Shown here piece after piece: positions 1 to 6,276 of a stretch of DNA of 7,968 nt; positions within the stretch are counted from its first letter, which is position 1, and each line of letters starts with the position of its first letter. Location of the stretch: NCBI GenBank assembly GCA_903953985.1, contig CAJBLW010000231.1, positions 1-7,968 on the forward strand. The letters run 5' to 3'. A program made the translations under genes and the position numbers. The notes beneath the pieces are model-generated. The model had not been told where the DNA came from. It was given only the letters and a program-made list of their open reading frames with translations, and searched no databases. This DNA comes from an uncultured Burkholderiales bacterium (GTDB taxonomy: Bacteria > Pseudomonadota > Gammaproteobacteria > Burkholderiales > Burkholderiaceae_C).

Positions 1-406
1 ACTCTTGTGGAAATTGCGCCAGCGCCCGGCCCAAGGTGCTGCCCGAGTTGATGTCGGCGCGGATGGCGGCCAGCAGGTGGCGCTGCTTGTCGTCCTCGAC
101 CTCTTCGCTCAAGGCGGTCAAGGCACGTTCGACCGGCAAGCCGCTGCCCACCAGGCCGGCCAGCTGGCGCGTCCACACGGCGCGTTCGCTGGTGCTGAAG
201 GCGCGGCCTCCGCCAATGGGGCGTTGCCACCAGGGCAGGGCATGCGCCGCTTCGCTGGCCGAGCCCGAGGCGATGGCCTCTACCAGCAGTGGCACCAGCT
301 GCTGCATGCGCAGCTGAGTGCGGGCGGTTTTCAGGCTGTCGGCTTCGAGCGTGCCTTTGCGCAGGGCACCATCGGCTTGCAGGGCTTCAAAACGGTAGGC
401 GGGCAT
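1..406 (-). CDS. gspF: GspF, T2SS inner-membrane platform protein (N-terminal part, cut by left edge)
   Basis: GspF is the polytopic inner-membrane protein of the T2SS assembly platform. It contacts the ATPase GspE and the GspL/GspM pair and is thought to help extract pseudopilins from the membrane. The visible 135 codons begin MPAYRFEALQADG, matching the usual GspF opening (M-P-x-[FY]-x-[FY]-x-A-L-x-x-G). Residues 15-43 form the basic N-terminal segment, with LRKGTLEADS and the QQLVPLLVE strand. From about residue 70 the first T2SSF cytoplasmic four-helix domain starts (FSTSERAVWTRQLAGLVGSG, then LPVERAL), with SGSTLGRALAQFP near the edge. Family members are about 400 residues, so roughly two thirds lie beyond base 1. 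The ATG at 406 follows the stop of the barrel gene by 10 bases with only weak Shine-Dalgarno complementarity, so translation probably depends on coupling. In related operons gspF usually follows gspE directly; here one gene intervenes. The identification is secure. Confidence 0.93.
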   Translation of the reverse strand, partial: MPAYRFEALQADGALRKGTLEADSLKTARTQLRMQQLVPLLVEAIASGSASEAAHALPWWQRPIGGGRAFSTSERAVWTRQLAGLVGSGLPVERALTALSEEVEDDKQRHLLAAIRADINSGSTLGRALAQFPQE

Positions 407-416
407 GTGTCAGGTT

Positions 417-1274
417 TCAGCGGCTGAAGTAAAGGACGCCGATCTGGCCATTCCAGCTCAAGGTGCTGGGGCTGACGGCATTGACTTGGCCCAGATGGCG
501 CGAGCTGCCCACCGTACCAAACCATGCCCATTGCGGCGTGAAGGCGTAACGGTAACTCAGGCCCAGGCCTACCGAGCCCAAGCCCGAATGCCAGCCCCCT
601 GTGGGAGGGGGCAGCAGGCGCAGCTGTGTGGCCCAGTGCTCAGCTGTGGCCCATTCGACACCACCGCTCAGGCTGATCGTGCTGCGCTCGCTCAGCGGCA
701 GGCCATACGAGGCACCGACCGACAAGGTGGTGCCGTCGCCACGGTCCATCAGGTCTTGCGTCACGTCCGTGCCCACCGACCAGCGTTTGCTCAGTTGGTA
801 GTTCGCGCTCGCGCGGGCGCGCAAGGTGTTTTTGCCCGAAGAAAAGCCGTCAAAGCTGCTGTTGTCTTGCAGGTTCTGGATGCGCAAAGACAGCGCCACT
901 TTCAGGCGTTCATCGTCGCGCAGCTGGTAGGCCAGATTCGACGCTTTGCGGTAACCGCTGAAGGCCAGCCATTCGTCACCTGTGGCATGGCCCAAATGCC
1001 ACCGCCCATAGCGCACACCAAGTACCGGGCGCAGCGCCACGTCGGTGCGGGCATCGGCCAGGTCGAGGGTTTTGAGTTTCAGGCCCAGGGCGTAGCGCCA
1101 GCGCTGGCCAGTGTTTTGCGCGACGGCTGTTTCAGCCACCGGCGGCTCACGCTCGGCTGTGACCGTGGTTGCCATGGCCGCTGATGGCAGGCCCACACCG
1201 CACAAGGCGAGCATGAGCCAAGTGCCCATCGCCGACAAGGGGGGGTGGGGGCAACTGGGGGCGCACAGGCTCAT
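417..1274 (-). CDS. MipA/OmpV-family outer-membrane beta-barrel protein inserted between gspE and gspF
   Basis: This is a 285-codon predicted outer-membrane protein. A hydrophobic stretch at residues 17-32 followed by SAAMA-T suggests signal peptidase I cleavage near residue 35. The mature part alternates polar and hydrophobic residues with many aromatic and glycine positions, as in beta-barrels. The best anchors are LRARASANYQLSKRWSVGTD (151-170), DLMDRGDGTTLSVGASYGLP (174-193), a GGVEWATAEHW strand (204-214) and the closing LGLSYRYAFTPQWAWFG (237-253). These resemble the MipA/OmpV (MltA-interacting) family, whose members are about 250-280 residues; the match is from memory of the family, not a search. 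E. coli MipA scaffolds MltA and PBP1B at peptidoglycan. The gene starts 6 bases after the gspE stop in the same frame and ends 10 bases before gspF, so it is very likely co-transcribed. Met16 (base 1229) is an alternative start. Neither start gives a basic n-region, and the protein ends YFSR instead of in an aromatic residue. A generic barrel of another family is the main alternative. Confidence 0.78.
   Translation of the reverse strand: MSLCAPSCPHPPLSAMGTWLMLALCGVGLPSAAMATTVTAEREPPVAETAVAQNTGQRWRYALGLKLKTLDLADARTDVALRPVLGVRYGRWHLGHATGDEWLAFSGYRKASNLAYQLRDDERLKVALSLRIQNLQDNSSFDGFSSGKNTLRARASANYQLSKRWSVGTDVTQDLMDRGDGTTLSVGASYGLPLSERSTISLSGGVEWATAEHWATQLRLLPPPTGGWHSGLGSVGLGLSYRYAFTPQWAWFGTVGSSRHLGQVNAVSPSTLSWNGQIGVLYFSR
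1239..1261 (+). repeat. Homopolymeric G tracts (G7, G5, G5) forming a potential G-quadruplex motif
   Basis: The plus strand carries a run of seven G (1239-1245), one T, five G (1247-1251), CAACT, then five G (1257-1261). Splitting the first run gives four G3 blocks with loops of 1, 1 and 5, which fits the standard intramolecular quadruplex pattern. The tract lies in codons 5-12 of the barrel gene, on its template strand, and reads as C runs in the mRNA. It sits between the upstream start (1274) and the alternative start (1229), so a one-base slip would shift the first start out of frame and leave the second intact. The motif is seen directly; any function is inference, and G runs are common in GC-rich DNA. 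Confidence 0.5.
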
Positions 1275-1280
1275 CGGGTA

Positions 1281-2687
1281 TCAGTCCCGCGTGACGCGCA
1301 GCAGCTCTTCGGCGCTGGTGATGCCGGCATCGACCAGGCGTTGGCCATCTTGGCGCATCAGCACCATGCCCTGGGCCAGGGCCGTGGTGCGCAACTCGGC
1401 TTCGGCGGCGCGGTGGTGGATCTGGGCGCGGACCTCGTCGGTGGCGACCAGCAGCTCAAAAATGCCGGTGCGCCCGGCATAGCCGGTTTCGCCGCAGGCA
1501 GCGCAACCCGCTCCCTGGCAAGTCGCACAGCGTTTGCGCACCAAGCGCTGGGCCAACACGCCCAGCAAAGACGAGCTGAGCAAAAATGGCTCAACGCCCA
1601 TGTCGATCAGGCGGTTCACCGCACTGGCCGCGTCGTTGGTGTGCAGCGTGGCCAACACCAAGTGGCCTGTCAGAGACGCCTGAATGGCGATCTGAGCGGT
1701 TTCAAAATCTCGGATCTCGCCGATCATGATCACGTCGGGGTCTTGCCGCAGGATGGCGCGCAGCGCTTTGGCAAAGGTCAGATCGATCTTGGCGTTGACC
1801 TGGGTTTGGCCCACGCCGGGCAGCTCGTATTCAATCGGGTCTTCCACCGTCATGATGTTGTTGCGCGTGGCGTCCAGCCGCTGCAACGCCGCATACAAGC
1901 TGGTGGTTTTGCCCGAACCCGTCGGCCCCGTCACCAGCAAAATGCCGTGTGGTTGGTTGATGAGTTGGTCCACCTGTTGCAGCACCGTGCCCTGCATGCC
2001 CACGGCCTCCAAGGTCAGACGCGCTTCGCTTTTGTCGAGCAAGCGCAGCACGGCGCGTTCACCGTGTGCACTGGGCAGGGTGGAAACGCGCACATCGACC
2101 GCGCGGACACCCAGGCGCAGACTGATTCGGCCGTCTTGCGGTAGTCGTTTTTCGGCGATGTCGAGTTCGGCCATGATTTTCAGGCGCGAAATCAATGCGG
2201 CATGCAGCGCCCTGTTGGGTTGAACAACTTCGCGCAGGGTGCCGTCTATGCGAAAGCGCACACTCGAGTGGCGTTCGTAAGGTTCGATGTGGATGTCGCT
2301 GGCGCCGTCGCGTGTGGCCTGGGTGAGCAAGGCGTTGAGCATGCGGATGATGGGCGCGTCGTCGCTGGCTTCGAGCAGGTCTTCCACCGCCGGCAGGTCC
2401 TGCATCATGCGCGAGAGATCGGCTTCGGACTCGACCTCGCTGACCACGGCCGCAGCCGTAGACGCGCCATGCGCCTGGCCGCCCGAATAGGCCTCGTGGA
2501 TGCGCTGGGTCAGGTCGGCGGCCTCCATGATTTGCATCTGAAGGCTTTGGCCTGCAAATTTGCGCGATACCTCGGACAAGGCCGAACGGTCGCTGGCGTC
2601 ACACCAGCTCAGGGTCAGGCGGTCGCCATCCCCCTCCAGCAGCAGTTTGCTGCTTCGGGCAAAGGCGTAGGGCAGAGGGTGGCGCAT
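1281..2687 (-). CDS. gspE: GspE, T2SS cytoplasmic secretion ATPase
   Basis: GspE is the hexameric AAA+-like ATPase of the GspE/PilB/VirB11 family that drives pseudopilus assembly from the cytoplasmic face, docked on GspL. The 468-residue protein has a short N-terminal domain beginning near residue 5 (PLPYAFARSSKLLLE), the N2 domain with DGASDIHIEP (127-136), and a full motor core. The core shows Walker A GPTGSGKT (254-261), the Asp box VEDPIE (281-286), Walker B IMIGEIRD (320-327) and the His box TLHTNDA (347-353). A four-cysteine zinc site follows at C387, C390, C395 and C398, then TGYAGRTGIFELL (401-413). The spacing between the two CxxC pairs is only four residues, much shorter than the roughly 30 of classical GspE, but all four cysteines are kept. 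The ATG is 9 bases after the gspD stop without a strong Shine-Dalgarno, suggesting coupling. At 468 residues it is slightly shorter than many GspE proteins (about 490-500). PilB is excluded by the surrounding gsp genes and the short N-terminal domain. Confidence 0.97.
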   Translation of the reverse strand: MRHPLPYAFARSSKLLLEGDGDRLTLSWCDASDRSALSEVSRKFAGQSLQMQIMEAADLTQRIHEAYSGGQAHGASTAAAVVSEVESEADLSRMMQDLPAVEDLLEASDDAPIIRMLNALLTQATRDGASDIHIEPYERHSSVRFRIDGTLREVVQPNRALHAALISRLKIMAELDIAEKRLPQDGRISLRLGVRAVDVRVSTLPSAHGERAVLRLLDKSEARLTLEAVGMQGTVLQQVDQLINQPHGILLVTGPTGSGKTTSLYAALQRLDATRNNIMTVEDPIEYELPGVGQTQVNAKIDLTFAKALRAILRQDPDVIMIGEIRDFETAQIAIQASLTGHLVLATLHTNDAASAVNRLIDMGVEPFLLSSSLLGVLAQRLVRKRCATCQGAGCAACGETGYAGRTGIFELLVATDEVRAQIHHRAAEAELRTTALAQGMVLMRQDGQRLVDAGITSAEELLRVTRD

Positions 2688-2696
2688 GTTGATGGC

Positions 2697-4862
2697 TCAG
2701 GGCTGGCGGGGCTGGGTTGCTGCAGGAAGGGGTGCAGGGGGGGGCGCACCGTTCGCCCCCACTGTCGGCAACACGGCAGACCCATTGACGGGTAAGGGGC
2801 CGGTCGCGGCAGGCTGGAAACCCTGCTGATTCAGACGCATTTGCTCATAACGCCCCAAAGACAGGGCTTCTGTTGCCGCACCGTCGCGCACCACCACGGG
2901 TCGCAGGAACACCATGAGGTTGGTTTTTTTGCGGCTGCGTGCTTCGGACTTGAACAAATTGCCAAACAAAGGAATATCTCCCAAGCCCGGCACTTTTTCC
3001 TGGCTGGTGCTGGTGTCGTCTTGCAGCAAGCCTCCCAGCACGACGATGGAGCCGTCGTCCACCAGCACGTTGGTCTCAATGGATCGCTTGTTGGTGATCA
3101 GGCCATCTTTGGAGCCAACGGATTTGGCGTCGACGTTGCTGACTTCTTGGTAGACCTGCATCTTGATCGTGCCGTTTTCGCTGATCTGTGGTCTGACCCG
3201 CAGTGTCAGGCCGACATCTTTGCGCTCAATGGTGGTGAAGGGGTTGGTCGTGCCCGCTGCTGCTGCGGCGTAGGAGCCGGTCACAAAGGGCACATTTTGG
3301 CCAATCACGATTTTGGCTTCTTCGTTGTCCAGCGTGAGCAAGTTGGGCGTCGACAGCACGTTGGCATCGCCGTTCGATTGCAAAAAACGCGCCAAAGCAC
3401 CGAGGGCCAAGGCACCGTTGCGTTGTGCGCCAACGGCAAGGTTCAAGCCTGTCGATGGCGTGTATTTACCCGAAGCGGCCCCTGCAGCCAGGGTCAGCAA
3501 GTTGGTGCCGCCCACCGCAAAGTTGGTGCCCAACAATCCCACAATGCTGCCGTTGGTGCCGGTGCCGCTCATCCACTGCACACCAAACTCGGCGACCTTG
3601 TCGGCGCTGACTTCGGCGATCAGGCTCTCGACAAACACTTGGGCTCGGCGTTGGTCGAGCATGTCGATCACGCTGCGCAGCTGGCGGTATTGCGGTTCGG
3701 GCGCGGTGATGATGAGCGCGTTGGTGGCTGGGTCGGCCTGGATCTGGCCGCCGGTGGACGGCTGAGCCGAGGGACTGGCGCTGCCCGCCGCAGCACCTGC
3801 GCCCGCTGCAGCCGGGTTGCCAAGCGTTGTACTGGAGGCAGCCCCACCACCGCTGCGTGCTTCGCCCGCGATGGCGGCGCGCAAGGTCGTGGCCAGTTTG
3901 GTCGCATCTGCATTTTTCAGATACACCACATGGATATTGCCGCTTGCCGCGCCCGGTCCGCTGGCGCTGGGTTGGTCGAGCTGGTCGACCAAACTGCGCA
4001 CGAGCGCCAGACGCGCTGGGTTGGCCGCCCGCACGATGAGCGAATTGGTACGCACCTCGGGGATCACGGTGGTCTTGAAGGAATTGTCCGCCTGGCCTTG
4101 GGCGGCTGGGGCTGCGGCAGCGCCCGATTCGATCAGGCGCTGCACCATGGGGGCCAGGTCGCCCGAGATGGCGTGTCGCAGTCGCAGCACCTCAACGCCT
4201 GTGGCGTTGGATACATCCAGCGCCGCGATGATGCGGCCCAGGCGCTGCAGGTTGTCGCTGTAGTCGGTGATCACCAGCGCGTTGGTGCCGGGGTTGACGT
4301 TGATGGTGTTGTTGGGGCTGATCAGGGGGCGCAGCACCGGCACCAGGTTGTTCACGTTTTCGTGGTTGAGCTTGAAGATTTGCGTGACGATTTGCCCGGT
4401 CCCGGCCGGCACGGCCCCGGCCGACACGGCGCTGCTTTGCAGTTTGGCCTCGGCCTCGGGCACCACGGTGTAGAGCCCGGCCGACTCCACCAGCGCAAAG
4501 CCCTGGGTGCGCAACTGCGCAGCAAACAGCCGCAGGGCTTGTGCCGGGGGCACGGGCACGGTGCTGGACAGCGACATCGTGCCCTTGACTCGCGGGTCGA
4601 CCACCACGTTGGCACCCGACAAGGTGGCCAAGGTTCGGGCCACGGCCTCGATCTCGGCGTTCACAAAATTGAGCGTGACGGGTTCGCGGCGTGGGGCTTT
4701 GAGGGCCGGCGGGTTCGCCACCGGGTTGGCCGCGGATTTGTCTGTGCTTTGGGCATGCACCTGTGGTGTCAGCCAGCCCATTGCCGCCAGACAGGCCATG
4801 GCCAAAGCGCTGCGCGTCCAGCGGGCACGGTTCAAGGGGCGCATGTGAGCAAAGTCGTTCAT
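2697..4862 (-). CDS. gspD: GspD, T2SS outer-membrane secretin
   Basis: GspD is the secretin whose multimer forms the outer-membrane exit channel. With the ATG at 4862 the product is 721 residues. A basic start (RPLNRARWTR) is followed by a hydrophobic core and cleavage near VHAQ-S (residue 38). The domains in order are N0 (60-140, EPVTLNFVNAEIEAVARTLA), N1 (156-218), N2 (221-298), N3 (308-405) and the secretin barrel (about 408-660). The barrel contains the signature VPGLGDIPLFGNLF (624-637) and ends LMVFLRPVVVRDG. N3 is interrupted by a Gly/Ala/Ser-rich loop (334-371). The last 60 residues are Pro/Ala-rich with no recognisable pilotin-binding S-domain, and no lipobox is seen. A TTG at 4928 overlapping the gspN stop would add 22 residues, and Met7 (base 4844) would shorten the protein by 6. 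I prefer 4862 because it is an ATG and leaves a normal signal peptide. All starts lack a strong Shine-Dalgarno. The stop lies 9 bases before gspE. Confidence 0.96.
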   Translation of the reverse strand: MNDFAHMRPLNRARWTRSALAMACLAAMGWLTPQVHAQSTDKSAANPVANPPALKAPRREPVTLNFVNAEIEAVARTLATLSGANVVVDPRVKGTMSLSSTVPVPPAQALRLFAAQLRTQGFALVESAGLYTVVPEAEAKLQSSAVSAGAVPAGTGQIVTQIFKLNHENVNNLVPVLRPLISPNNTINVNPGTNALVITDYSDNLQRLGRIIAALDVSNATGVEVLRLRHAISGDLAPMVQRLIESGAAAAPAAQGQADNSFKTTVIPEVRTNSLIVRAANPARLALVRSLVDQLDQPSASGPGAASGNIHVVYLKNADATKLATTLRAAIAGEARSGGGAASSTTLGNPAAAGAGAAAGSASPSAQPSTGGQIQADPATNALIITAPEPQYRQLRSVIDMLDQRRAQVFVESLIAEVSADKVAEFGVQWMSGTGTNGSIVGLLGTNFAVGGTNLLTLAAGAASGKYTPSTGLNLAVGAQRNGALALGALARFLQSNGDANVLSTPNLLTLDNEEAKIVIGQNVPFVTGSYAAAAAGTTNPFTTIERKDVGLTLRVRPQISENGTIKMQVYQEVSNVDAKSVGSKDGLITNKRSIETNVLVDDGSIVVLGGLLQDDTSTSQEKVPGLGDIPLFGNLFKSEARSRKKTNLMVFLRPVVVRDGAATEALSLGRYEQMRLNQQGFQPAATGPLPVNGSAVLPTVGANGAPPPAPLPAATQPRQP
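2740..2760 (-). other. GC-rich hairpin in the 3' end of the gspD message
   Basis: GGGGGCG at 2740-2746 is the exact inverse complement of CGCCCCC at 2754-2760, giving a 7-bp perfect GC stem with a 7-base loop inside the last 22 codons of gspD, about 40 bases before the stop. There is no following U tract, so it is not an intrinsic terminator. The plus-strand G run here is eight long (2737-2744). The structure is seen in sequence; a role in pausing, mRNA processing or gspD-gspE coupling is inference, and it may only reflect Gly and Pro codons in GC-rich DNA. Confidence 0.4.
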
Positions 4863-4924
4863 GGTGTTCAGGTCTTGAAACAGGGGGCAGGGTGGTTGCA
4901 ATGAAAGAGGGGGATGAACCGGGT
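4863..4924 (-). other. Short spacer between gspN and gspD
   Basis: These 62 bases between the gspN stop and the preferred gspD ATG are the only real intergenic space in the window. The minus strand is pyrimidine-rich (runs of C and T). I see no clear -35/-10 pair, operator palindrome, Shine-Dalgarno or terminator. The reading frame of gspD stays open through it up to a TTG at 4928, so part of it could be coding if that start is used. A weak internal promoter cannot be excluded by eye. Confidence 0.45.
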
Positions 4925-5755
4925 TCAACCCAAAGTCAGCAAACTGCGCGCGCCTTGGCGGCGGCCCAGAATGTTGAGCAAATTATCGAATGCGGCCTCA
5001 TGGCCTTCGGCCGCGCTGGCCTCTCCAGTAAAGCGCAGGCGCTGGCCCACCCATTGCCCTTGGCCCGACAGCTGCAAGGGGCCTTGCAGGGTGCTCAGGG
5101 CCAAGCCCGGTGTGGGTGTGCCTTCGGGTGTGCCGGTCAGGGCGATGCGGTAGCTGCCCATGGGTTTGACGGGGCTCAGGCGCGAAGACATCTCTTGCAG
5201 GCCCAGCTCCACCAGTCCCTGCATTTGCAGACGGCCTTGTGCCCAGTGCAGTTGCAGTGCTTCGGTGCGCAGGTTCAACTGGCCTTCGGCCTGCAGCGTG
5301 TTCCAGGGTGCGCCCAGACCGCTGAGCAGGGCGGCTGGCCAACTTGACTGGTGGTCGCTGGCTTGCAGGTGCAGGGTGTTCCAGCCCAGAGCGGCTTGCA
5401 CGCTGGCGGCCTGCGTCATGCAGCAGTCGGCCCGCCAGCCCAGGCGCAGGCCTGACCCAGCGGGTGACAGAGTCCAGTGCAGCCGGCCAGGCAGGGCCTG
5501 CGGCTGGCGGCTGCCGGGGCCGCCGCTGAGCAGCAGCTGGGCCGAGCCTTGCCAGACTGTGCCCCGTGGGTTGAGCCATTGCACCTGGCCTTGGCTGGCC
5601 TTTGCCACGCCCCAGGCCAGCCAGCGGGCAGGGGCCCACACCAACAGCGCCAAGCCCAGACCCAGCAGCGCGCCGAGCAAGGCCAAAGACCAAGGCGCAC
5701 GCACCTTACTGGCTGGGCGTGCGCTGGATCGACGAATGGCTTTCATGGCGTTCAT
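4925..5755 (-). CDS. gspN: GspN, T2SS accessory envelope protein
   Basis: GspN is an accessory T2SS protein found in some lineages, anchored in the inner membrane with a periplasmic domain; its exact role is not settled and it is dispensable in some systems. The 276-residue product has a basic N-terminus (KAIRRSSARPASKVR), one membrane segment (about 23-41, LALLGALLGLGLALLVW) and a periplasmic part rich in beta-strand. Family-like blocks include NPRGTVWQGSAQLLLSGG (62-79), LGAPWNTLQAEGQL (147-160), MSSRLSPVKPMGSYRIALTG (189-208), LSTLQGPLQLSGQG (220-233) and the terminal NLLNILGRRQGARS (258-271). Two adjacent cysteines (111-112) lie in the periplasmic part. The ATG at 5755 overlaps the gspM stop as ATGA, so translation is coupled. 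Met4 (base 5746) is an alternative start nine bases in. The position between gspM and gspD matches betaproteobacterial T2SS operons and supports the call. Confidence 0.9.
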   Translation of the reverse strand: MNAMKAIRRSSARPASKVRAPWSLALLGALLGLGLALLVWAPARWLAWGVAKASQGQVQWLNPRGTVWQGSAQLLLSGGPGSRQPQALPGRLHWTLSPAGSGLRLGWRADCCMTQAASVQAALGWNTLHLQASDHQSSWPAALLSGLGAPWNTLQAEGQLNLRTEALQLHWAQGRLQMQGLVELGLQEMSSRLSPVKPMGSYRIALTGTPEGTPTPGLALSTLQGPLQLSGQGQWVGQRLRFTGEASAAEGHEAAFDNLLNILGRRQGARSLLTLG

Positions 5756-6276
5756 TGATTTGACGGCAAACGCAGCACCAGGCTGCCGCGCCAGGGGGTG
5801 TCCAAGCTGTCCGAGCCGGGGGGGCTGGCGTGCTGCAATTGGGCTTGTGTGGGCAAGGCCTGGGCGTTGTCACGCGCCTGGCTCAGCCAGCGGGCCAGTG
5901 CGGTGGCCGGGGCGGCTTGCAGGCTCAAGGTGGCGGTTTCACCCTGCAGGCTGATGCGCGCGTTGGGGCCCAGCTCGTTCAAGTTTTTTTCCAGCCACTT
6001 GGCGGCATCTGTGCGGGTGATGACGGCAGGTTTTTGCAGGCTCTGGGCTTGTGCTTGCAGCTGACGCATGCGCTGACTCTGGGCGTCGAGCAGGGCCTGG
6101 CGGGCCGGAGCCTCTTGCCAAGTGTGCAGCGCCGGACCCAGGGCCAAGACCCACAGCACGGCCAGGCCCAGCACCCAGACGCCGATGCCGAGCAGCCGCT
6201 GCTCACGCGGGTTGCGCCGAGACCAGACGGCATGCCAGCCGCTGCGCACTTGCGCGGTCAGGGTGGACAGGTTCAT
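5752..6276 (-). CDS. gspM: GspM, T2SS inner-membrane assembly-platform protein
   Basis: GspM is a bitopic inner-membrane protein that pairs with and stabilises GspL in the assembly platform. The 174-residue product fits the family length (about 160-180). It has a short cytoplasmic N-terminus ending in SRRNPREQRLL (19-29), where NPREQ/R-rich ends before the membrane are typical. One membrane segment follows (about 28-49), then a Gln/Ala-rich periplasmic coiled-coil stretch (53-82, with MRQLQAQAQSLQ) and a ferredoxin-like C-terminal region (85-172) including a WLSQAR helix (130-135). The open frame extends upstream to 6735, but that part is antiparallel noise over gspL. The ATG at 6276 is chosen because it overlaps the gspL stop as ATGA and gives the normal GspM opening. 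Its stop overlaps the gspN start in the same manner, so L, M and N form a translationally coupled chain. Confidence 0.93.
   Translation of the reverse strand: MNLSTLTAQVRSGWHAVWSRRNPREQRLLGIGVWVLGLAVLWVLALGPALHTWQEAPARQALLDAQSQRMRQLQAQAQSLQKPAVITRTDAAKWLEKNLNELGPNARISLQGETATLSLQAAPATALARWLSQARDNAQALPTQAQLQHASPPGSDSLDTPWRGSLVLRLPSNQ

Noticed and set aside
405..1184. Plus-strand open frame of 259 codons opposite the barrel gene
   Set aside because: The minus-strand frame has a signal peptide, beta-strand pattern and operon spacing. The plus-strand product has no coherent features.
1245..2144. Plus-strand open frame of 299 codons opposite gspE
   Set aside because: Antisense to the conserved ATPase core; composition rich in Gln, His and Arg with no motif, so it is a shadow.
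2737..2760. Possible intrinsic terminator between gspD and gspE
   Set aside because: The hairpin has no U tract after it and lies within coding sequence upstream of the gspD stop, so termination is not supported.
2841..4904. Long open frame of 687 codons on the plus strand opposite gspD
   Set aside because: It is fully antisense to a clear secretin gene. Its His/Gln/Gly/Arg-rich product shows no recognisable domain and looks like the usual stop-poor shadow of GC-rich coding DNA.
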